A stretch of DNA of 10,639 nt from Dethiobacter sp. GTDB taxonomy: Bacteria; Bacillota; Dethiobacteria; DTU022. The first letter of the stretch is position 1. Every line of letters begins with the position of its first letter. Below are positions 6,232-10,639 of this stretch, one piece after another. The notes below the pieces were generated by a model. It made no database searches. It saw only the letters and a program-made list of their open reading frames with translations, and was not told the DNA's origin. The stretch is taken from positions 1 through 10,639 of the forward strand of contig JAGXSR010000116.1 in assembly GCA_018333405.1 (NCBI GenBank), read 5' to 3'. The translations under genes and the position numbers were made by a program.

Positions 6232-6603
6232 ATGGATATTTACGAAAGCCTGAGGGAGATTATGGATGCGCACCCGTCTACTGCGCCGAAGGCAAGGTCA
6301 ATCGATGAAATTTTAAAAATTCTTTTTACCCCGCAGCGCGCCGGGGAATGCACAGGATGTTCAATTTGTGCCGATGAGCGCTGCCCGGTGAAGGCTATTG
6401 GCATGGAAAATAACACGGCCGTAATCAACACGGCGGAATGCATCGGCTGCGGCCTGTGCGTTACCGGATGCCCTGCCGGCGCTGTCTTTTTTACGGAAAG
6501 GAAGCAGGTGCCATCCACTCCGGCAACGGTTATGGAAATGGGCTTAAAAGTATTGCAGGAAAAAGGCAGGTTGGAATCTTTCCAGAAAATAATGCAAAGC
6601 TGA
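6232..6603 (+). CDS. dicluster 4Fe-4S ferredoxin-like protein
   Basis: A 123-residue soluble protein with two cysteine sets: C40, C43, C46, C51 (CTGCSICADERCP) and C70, C73, C76, C80 (CIGCGLCVTGCP), predicted to bind two [4Fe-4S] clusters and shuttle electrons. The first motif has four residues before its last cysteine instead of the usual three. The N-terminal 35 residues (IYESLREIMD, then EILKILFTP) resemble the start of a longer class of ferredoxins of anaerobes that begin with a helical domain ending in LFTP; here that domain seems shortened and joined directly to the cluster domain. ATG 6232 has GGAGG six bases upstream. It is the first gene of an operon with a TetR regulator 27 bases downstream and hypA beyond. 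The electron partner is unknown. Confidence 0.85.
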   Translation: MDIYESLREIMDAHPSTAPKARSIDEILKILFTPQRAGECTGCSICADERCPVKAIGMENNTAVINTAECIGCGLCVTGCPAGAVFFTERKQVPSTPATVMEMGLKVLQEKGRLESFQKIMQS

Positions 6604-6630
6604 CAAATTGCTTACGGGGAGACAGGATTC

Positions 6631-7212
6631 ATGGCGCATGGCAGCCCACGGGAGGAAATTGTACGTAAAGGAGCCGCTCTCATTCACGCCCAGGGCTTTA
6701 AGGCCACCGGTATTCAGCAGGTTCTTGCTGCTGCCGGAATCCCCAAGGGTTCATTTTATTATTATTTTAAAAGCAAAGAGGATTTCGGACTGGCGGTGAT
6801 TGATTATTTCACCTCTAACATCGGTGAGATCTTTAATCGCTGCCTGAAAAATGAAGAGGCACCCCCGCTGAAAAGGCTGGAGAACCTTTTTATGTATTTT
6901 GAAAATGTCTTTCAAATAGCCGGCTGCGCCTTGGGCTGTCCTATAGGCAATCTCTCGCTGGAGCTGGCCGGTTCCAGCGAAAGGCTGCGCTCGCACCTGG
7001 AAGCGGCGGTCAACAAATTGATCCTCCGGATCGAAACGTGCCTGCGGGAAGCCAAACAGGACCATTCCGTATCCGCCGGCCTGGATACGCATGATACGGC
7101 GCAATTCATCTTTCATGCTTTTGAAGGGGCTATACTGCATATGAAAGTAAAAAGAAATATTGAACCGTACAGGGCTTTCCGCCGGCATATGGCCGGATAC
7201 CTGAAGAAGTAA
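6631..7212 (+). CDS. TetR/AcrR family transcriptional regulator
   Basis: A 193-residue repressor-type protein. Residues about 8-55 form the TetR DNA-binding domain, with GFKATGIQQVLAAAGIPKGS and FYYYFKSKEDF as the characteristic helix-turn-helix and following helix. The ligand domain carries GCALGCPIGNLSLELA (98-113), a pattern of the subgroup that includes LmrA/YxaF and NemR. NemR of E. coli senses electrophiles and hypochlorous acid through a cysteine; C99 or C103 could play such a part here, but that is inference. ATG 6631 has GGGGAG nine bases upstream. It sits between the ferredoxin gene and hypA, and the promoter of the operon contains a palindrome of the type this subgroup binds, so negative autoregulation is likely. 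The inducer cannot be told from sequence. Confidence 0.93.
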   Translation: MAHGSPREEIVRKGAALIHAQGFKATGIQQVLAAAGIPKGSFYYYFKSKEDFGLAVIDYFTSNIGEIFNRCLKNEEAPPLKRLENLFMYFENVFQIAGCALGCPIGNLSLELAGSSERLRSHLEAAVNKLILRIETCLREAKQDHSVSAGLDTHDTAQFIFHAFEGAILHMKVKRNIEPYRAFRRHMAGYLKK

Positions 7213-7229
7213 AAGAAAGGGGTTGCCGC

Positions 7230-7580
7230 ATGCATGAAATGGCGGTAACGGAAAGTATTTTGAAGATTGTCCTGAATCATGCCGAGATGAATAAGGCAGA
7301 AAAGGTAATAACCATTTACCTGCAGATAGGCGGGCTCAGCGACCTGGAGGGTGAATGGCTGCAACGCTATTTTGACTATTTGAGCAAAGGCACGATAGCC
7401 GGGGGGGCAAAGCTGAAGATCGAAAGAACACCTGTCATGGTAAAATGCGGAACTTGCCCGGGGGCGTATGAGGTCCGGCCGGAGCAGACGGGGAACCTAG
7501 CCTGCCCGGATTGCGGGGGGAATAACGGGACGCTGCTTTCCGGCAGAGAGTATACCGTAAAAACGATGGAGGTGCAGTAG
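7230..7580 (+). CDS. hypA: HypA/HybF hydrogenase maturation nickel metallochaperone
   Basis: A 116-residue protein that delivers nickel, together with the GTPase HypB, to [NiFe]-hydrogenase large subunits (and in some species urease). It begins MHEMAVTESIL, where H2 with the N-terminal amine is the nickel-binding site, and has the zinc ribbon C73-x2-C76 and C92-x2-C95. Length is normal. ATG 7230 follows AAAGGGG at eight bases, 17 bases after the tetR stop, so it is the third gene of the ferredoxin-TetR operon. No hydrogenase structural gene or intact hypB, C, D, E or F is in the window; only a short hypB-like stub follows, coupled through TAGTG. Sequence appears intact and functional. Confidence 0.95.
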   Translation: MHEMAVTESILKIVLNHAEMNKAEKVITIYLQIGGLSDLEGEWLQRYFDYLSKGTIAGGAKLKIERTPVMVKCGTCPGAYEVRPEQTGNLACPDCGGNNGTLLSGREYTVKTMEVQ

Positions 7581-7657
7581 TGACAGGCTTCAGGCTTATT
7601 GAAATCAAAGAAGATATCCGTGCCGATAATTCCAGACTGGCCGCTGCAATAGGTTGA
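7580..7657 (+). pseudogene. hypB: probable hypB remnant (first 25 codons only)
   Basis: GTG 7580 overlaps the hypA stop in TAGTG, the classic coupling of adjacent hyp genes. The 25 encoded residues include RLIEIKEDIRADN and LAAA, which resembles the N-terminus of Firmicute HypB proteins (a short basic/acidic start, then A-x-N and an alanine-rich helix), and the frame ends at TGA 7655. The nickel-site and GTPase motifs of HypB are absent. Right after the break comes a promoter for an unrelated response regulator. I read this as hypB cut by a deletion or insertion event. The match is short, so the identification as HypB rests largely on position and coupling; a chance ORF is possible. Confidence 0.45.
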
Positions 7658-7682
7658 AATTTCTGAACGTATAGCTTATAAT
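7654..7682 (+). promoter_or_regulatory. promoter of the diguanylate cyclase gene
   Basis: TTGAAA (7654-7659), 17 bases, TATAAT (7677-7682). The -35 overlaps the stop codon of the hypB-like stub. Transcription would start near 7689, giving a very short leader in which AGGAG (7695-7699) is followed by ATG 7705. The stretch 7676-7690 also matches 12 of 14 defined PerR-box positions, which may be coincidental because TATAAT is shared. Confidence 0.65.
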
Positions 7683-7716
7683 CAATAAAAATCTAGGAGT
7701 ATCCATGTAATGTGAA

Positions 7717-8703
7717 TTGGCAAACTCTGAAACAAGGATGGTAAATATTGGAGAAAACCTGCAAAAAAAAGCTTTCCGGCGGTGCGGAGGATTGAAAATA
7801 CTAGATTTAGAAAAATTATCTATACTCATTGCGGAAGATTCCATTTTTTTTCGCCAACTGCTTGTTCAGACGCTCAGCAGCTGGGGCTATGCGGTGGTCA
7901 CCGCCGGGAGCGGCAGTGAGGCTTGGGAAATTTTGCAGCGCGAAGACACGCCGCGCCTGGCTATTTTAGACTGGGTGATGCCCGGGTTAAGCGGATTGGA
8001 AGTATGCCGGATGGTTTCCGGCAGGACGGGGACGCCGTATATTTATTTGATTTTACTGACCAGCAAAGACAATAAGGAAGACATAGTGGCCGGGTTGGAA
8101 GCGGGAGCGGATGATTATATCACCAAACCCTTTCACGAAGAGGAGTTGAGATGCCGTGTTAAGATCGGAGAACGCATAATCAGGCTGGAAAACAAAATCA
8201 GTTGGCTGGCCGCTACCGATCCGCTGACAGGCGTATTAAACAGGAGAGCCTTTATGGAAAGAATGGAAGGGGAAATGCAAAGATCTAAGCGACAAAATGA
8301 GCCTTATTCTGTAATCATGGTAGATATTGATCATTTTAAAAAGATTAATGACACTTATGGTCACCAGGCAGGCGATACGGTTTTACACAGATTTGCCAAA
8401 CATCTGTCCTCCTTGTTAAGGAGTTATGAATTTGTTGGCCGGTATGGCGGAGAAGAATTTATTATCAGTTTGACAGGAACAGGTGAGAATCAGGCCGTTC
8501 GGATTGCCGAAAGGCTTAGAGCAAGCCTTGTTGATTTGGCGATCACTGTTTCGGATAATCAAGAAGCGCTGCCGGTAACAGCAAGCTTTGGAGTGGCGGG
8601 TACAGCCGTTATAGCGGAGGGAACCGGCGACATGCTGCTCACAAAAGCAGACCAGGCTCTTTATCGGGCGAAAAGGGAGGGGAGAAACAGGGTCTGCAGC
8701 TAA
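7717..8703 (+). CDS. response regulator-diguanylate cyclase (REC-GGDEF)
   Basis: A cytoplasmic two-component output protein that would make cyclic di-GMP when phosphorylated. Receiver domain, about residues 34-155 counted from TTG 7717: acidic pair E40-D41, phosphoacceptor D85 (ILDWVMPG), T115 (LLTSK), K137 (YITKPF). GGDEF domain, about 165-328: DPLTGVLNRRAF (168-179), VDIDHFKKINDTYGH (202-216), active site GGEEF (244-248). The inhibitory RxxD site is RSYE (235-238), so glutamate replaces aspartate and product feedback may be altered. The start is uncertain. The only well-placed ribosome site (AGGAG 7695) serves ATG 7705, in the same frame, but its second codon is TAA. Translation must then restart at TTG 7717, ATG 7738 or TTG 7792, or the gene is crippled. 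The core domains are intact. Confidence 0.9.
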   Translation: MANSETRMVNIGENLQKKAFRRCGGLKILDLEKLSILIAEDSIFFRQLLVQTLSSWGYAVVTAGSGSEAWEILQREDTPRLAILDWVMPGLSGLEVCRMVSGRTGTPYIYLILLTSKDNKEDIVAGLEAGADDYITKPFHEEELRCRVKIGERIIRLENKISWLAATDPLTGVLNRRAFMERMEGEMQRSKRQNEPYSVIMVDIDHFKKINDTYGHQAGDTVLHRFAKHLSSLLRSYEFVGRYGGEEFIISLTGTGENQAVRIAERLRASLVDLAITVSDNQEALPVTASFGVAGTAVIAEGTGDMLLTKADQALYRAKREGRNRVCS

Positions 8704-8728
8704 TGTTTTCATATTGGCGGAAGTCTCG

Positions 8729-9157
8729 CTACGAATTGCCGGTTTCCGACAGATACTCTGCCACGTATGACGCAAATAAGGTAAAGTCACCCATACTGTT
8801 GTTCAGGATTTCGGCCAATTTTACCATATCAATTCCCGTATATTCATGTACCAGCAAATTTCTCAGCCCGGCCATCCCCTTAATGGTAGATGCAAACGCT
8901 TCCGGTATGATCTGTAATCGAGCTAATTCCAAAAAGATATCGGCATACTCATGAACAGCAACACCGGCTGCGGATAGAATGTGGTTGCCGATATCCAATA
9001 CGATCTGTATCGAAAGTTGCAAGCCGTGCTGAACCGTCCATGCTTTATCCAAATCTGTCTTTAATACTGATGCGGTAACGTTCTTATATTTTTTTAGTTG
9101 GCTTAGATAACGATCCAGCTCTTGCAGCTTCAGCTGCACCAACTCCACATCAACCAA
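8729..9157 (-). CDS. hepT: HepT-like HEPN-domain toxin (DUF86)
   Basis: A 142-residue, all-helical DUF86/HepT protein. The RX4HXY ribonuclease motif is exact: RNLLVHEY, with R99, H104 and Y106 in this numbering. In the Shewanella HepT-MntA system the tyrosine of this motif is modified with AMP groups by the MntA partner, silencing the RNase. A longer frame opens at GTG 9166, but this GTG runs directly out of the ribosome binding site GGAGG; TTG 9157, eight bases after it, is preferred. The gene overlaps the 3' end of mntA by eight bases, indicating coupled translation with the antitoxin first. It converges on the diguanylate cyclase with 25 bases between stops and no evident terminator. Cleavage target is unknown. 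Confidence 0.88.
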   Translation of the reverse strand: MVDVELVQLKLQELDRYLSQLKKYKNVTASVLKTDLDKAWTVQHGLQLSIQIVLDIGNHILSAAGVAVHEYADIFLELARLQIIPEAFASTIKGMAGLRNLLVHEYTGIDMVKLAEILNNSMGDFTLFASYVAEYLSETGNS

Positions 9158-9599
9158 CGTTTCCACCTCCGAAAATGCCTGTCGCCAACCGCTTCTTCAA
9201 GTAATATCTCTGAACCTTCAGCAACGGCTTTAAATCCAGGTATGCCTTGACGGTATGGTCATGAAAATCCCTGCGTCTTTCTTCCGAGCGACAGAAAATC
9301 AATATGCCGTTTTTAACTACCTGGTATTTAGTAACTGTTGAAGCTTGGTTTAATAAAACCAGATCCGTATCATTGGCCAGTAAAGTTTGTAATTCAACCA
9401 ACAGCTCACTATGAAAGCCATAACCGGTTTTTTTCGGCAATTGCAGCGGATCGAGATATACTGCAATATCAATATCGCTAAGTGTGCCGGCATCTCCCCT
9501 GGCTACAGATCCGAACAGATAGGCAAAAATTACTGCGGGTCGGGTTTCAAAAAAGCCGTCCAATCTGAGCTGAACCTGATCAGCATTGAGAGGCGACAT
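9150..9599 (-). CDS. mntA: MntA-type nucleotidyltransferase antitoxin
   Basis: A 149-residue minimal nucleotidyltransferase. The polymerase-beta motif is complete: FGSVARG with the G30-S31 pair, then SDIDIAV with D42 and D44 as metal ligands, and a likely third acidic residue at D79 in NDTDLVLL. In characterised HepT-MntA pairs this enzyme transfers AMP from ATP to the toxin tyrosine, which neutralises it by modification instead of tight masking. ATG 9599 has GGGGGTG about eight bases upstream. A consensus-like promoter TTGATA-17-TATAAT precedes it on the same strand and hepT follows with overlap, so the two make a self-contained unit. The function as antitoxin is inferred from domain and arrangement. 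Confidence 0.9.
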   Translation of the reverse strand: MSPLNADQVQLRLDGFFETRPAVIFAYLFGSVARGDAGTLSDIDIAVYLDPLQLPKKTGYGFHSELLVELQTLLANDTDLVLLNQASTVTKYQVVKNGILIFCRSEERRRDFHDHTVKAYLDLKPLLKVQRYYLKKRLATGIFGGGNVG

Positions 9600-9630
9600 C
9601 TCTTCTACACCCCCTTCATCAGTTTACACG

Positions 9631-9659
9631 ATTATATCATTATTGCCAATATTTATCAA
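9631..9659 (-). promoter_or_regulatory. promoter of mntA-hepT
   Basis: On the minus strand TTGATA (9659-9654), 17 bases, TATAAT (9636-9631), 31 bases before the mntA ATG. Four of six -35 bases and a perfect -10 match the vegetative sigma factor consensus. Confidence 0.7.
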
Positions 9660-9717
9660 ACCAAACCCGGTTGCTTTCAAATGGTTTTCAAGGTAGTATT
9701 ATATATAAGCGAGTGGG

Positions 9718-10554
9718 GTGTTTAAGCTGAAAAAAGCGGTGCTCTTTTACTTTTCCGGAACGGGAAATACCTGGTGGGCGGCTCAAACTTTGTCCGCCGA
9801 ACTGCAGGCAAGGGGCATTGAAACCCGTTGCCAATCCATTGAACAACTGGCTTTCGGCGATGCTGACCGCTTAACCGCGGAAAGCGACGCGGTCGGAATT
9901 GCCTACCCGGTCTACGGTTCTGATATGCCCCAGCTGATGAAAGATTTTATCGGCAGCCTGGCGCCGGCAAAAGGTAAAAAAGCTTTTGTTTTTTGTACTC
10001 AGTGGTTATGGTCGGGGGACGGCGCCCGCGTAGGCGCCCAGTTACTGCGTGAAAGGGGTTTTCAAGTCGGCTGGGCGGAGCATTTCAGCATGCCCAATAA
10101 TGTCAGCGTAACCGTTTTTTCATTCATGCCGTATACCAACGATCCCGGCAGGCTGGCTCGCAAACTAGCCAAAACAGCTGTAAAGATCAAATGCTTCGCC
10201 GAGCGGATAGCCGGTGGAAGACCTTTTCGGCGAGGATTCAACTGGGCAGCCAAATTGGCCGGAAGTATTCAACGTCTCCCCTATCGCCGTATTTTTCACC
10301 GCTTGCGTAACGATATCGGCGTGGATCTTTCGCGCTGCACCAACTGTGGAAACTGCGCCTCACTTTGCCCGGCAGGAAACCTGACCTGGGACGGCAGCGA
10401 AATTAAAACACATGGCAGCTGTATCCTCTGCCTGCGCTGCTACAGCTTTTGCCAAGAGGTAGCCGTCACCTACCTGAAAAAGCCCCACCGCTTAAACCGA
10501 GGTAAGCCTTACCGGGGACCGGTAGAAGATTTTCACCCACGCCTCCTTAAGTAA
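9718..10554 (+). CDS. EFR1-family flavodoxin/4Fe-4S ferredoxin fusion protein
   Basis: A 278-residue redox protein. The N-terminal flavodoxin domain starts with FYFSGTGNT (10-18), the FMN phosphate loop, and continues with AYPVYGSDMPQLMKDF (62-77) and VFCTQWLWSGDGA (91-103). A basic linker leads to a C-terminal dicluster ferredoxin: C207, C210, C213, C217 (CTNCGNCASLCP) and C235, C238, C241, C245. This arrangement is the EFR1 type, common in Clostridia; its partners are mostly unknown, but electrons would pass between FMN and two [4Fe-4S] clusters. GTG 9718 is the longest start; family members begin about three residues later, and CTG 9727 lies six bases after GGGGTG, so a CTG start is a serious alternative. 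The stop codon TAA at 10552-10554 lies inside a REP-like repeat. Confidence 0.9.
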   Translation: MFKLKKAVLFYFSGTGNTWWAAQTLSAELQARGIETRCQSIEQLAFGDADRLTAESDAVGIAYPVYGSDMPQLMKDFIGSLAPAKGKKAFVFCTQWLWSGDGARVGAQLLRERGFQVGWAEHFSMPNNVSVTVFSFMPYTNDPGRLARKLAKTAVKIKCFAERIAGGRPFRRGFNWAAKLAGSIQRLPYRRIFHRLRNDIGVDLSRCTNCGNCASLCPAGNLTWDGSEIKTHGSCILCLRCYSFCQEVAVTYLKKPHRLNRGKPYRGPVEDFHPRLLK

Positions 10555-10639
10555 AACGCGGGGACGGTCCTTTTGTTTTATATTCTCATTTTTACGTAAA
10601 ACGCGGGGACGGTCCTTTTGTTTTATATTCTCATTTTTA
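10551..10639. repeat. two tandem 45-bp REP-like units, second cut by window end
   Basis: The unit beginning GTAAAACGCGGGGACGGTCC and ending in TCATTTTTAC repeats with an exact 45-base period: 10551-10595 and 10596-10639 (44 bases visible, no mismatch). It contains GGAC-G-GTCC and an outer inverted pair TAAAAC/GTTTTA. The core GGGGACGGTCCTTTTGTTTT resembles dispersed REP-type sequences that I know from Firmicute genomes, often associated with Y1/IS200-like (RAYT) transposases. The array may continue beyond the window. There are no varying spacers, so it is not a CRISPR array. Confidence 0.8.

Noticed and set aside
6751..7188. 145-codon ORF antisense to the TetR gene
   Set aside because: The TetR frame has clear motifs and a ribosome binding site; the antisense frame has neither.
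8416..8790. 124-codon ORF antisense to the GGDEF domain
   Set aside because: Shadow of the diguanylate cyclase; the motifs GGEEF and VDIDHFKKIND are on the + strand.
10551..10639. CRISPR array
   Set aside because: The 45-base units are directly joined and identical, with no unique spacers and no cas gene in the window.

Overview
The window reads like a chromosomal segment of an anaerobic, moderately AT/GC-balanced Firmicute, probably a Clostridia/Peptococcaceae-like organism. The reasons are strong AGGAGG-type ribosome binding sites, frequent GTG/TTG starts, a PPi-type phosphofructokinase, many low-potential electron carriers (EFR1-type flavodoxin-ferredoxin, dicluster ferredoxin), a nickel chaperone HypA, a classical Bacillus-style PerR box, and a REP-like GGGGACGGTCCTTTTGTTTT repeat at the right edge. 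The taxonomic placement is inference.

Layout. 1-201: C-terminal end of a WrbA-type quinone reductase (+), cut by the window edge. 283-1129 (-): a Uma2-family putative nuclease and, overlapping its stop codon, a small unrecognised ORF. A perfect 16-bp inverted repeat covers that junction and a tandem 14-bp repeat of palindromes lies upstream of uma2. 1240-3439 (-): class II fructose-bisphosphate aldolase followed by a PPi-type phosphofructokinase, a glycolysis/gluconeogenesis pair. 3570-5665 (+): a peroxide-defence unit, consisting of a promoter, a near-consensus PerR box, perR (apparently starting at a rare AUU codon), katA catalase and a strong terminator.

5683-6084 (+): a DUF454/YbaN membrane protein. 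6171-7657 (+): a promoter whose spacer holds a TetR-type operator, then a dicluster ferredoxin, a TetR/AcrR regulator, hypA, and a 25-codon stub that looks like the start of hypB, broken off. 7654-8703 (+): a response regulator-diguanylate cyclase with its own promoter; the well-placed ATG is followed directly by an in-frame TAA. 8729-9599 (-): a MntA-HepT toxin-antitoxin pair, antitoxin gene first, with overlapping genes and its own promoter. 9718-10554 (+): an EFR1-family flavodoxin/ferredoxin fusion. 10551-10639: two tandem 45-bp REP-like units, the first of which supplies the stop codon of the preceding gene.

The parts form several small independent modules: central carbon metabolism (fba-pfp), oxidative stress (perR-katA), redox and nickel functions (ferredoxin-TetR-HypA, EFR1, WrbA), c-di-GMP signalling, and defence/addiction (HepT-MntA, possibly Uma2). 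No single large novel system is visible. The points most worth checking are translational oddities (AUU start of perR, ATG-TAA start-stop before the diguanylate cyclase), the decapitated hypB, and the repeats.
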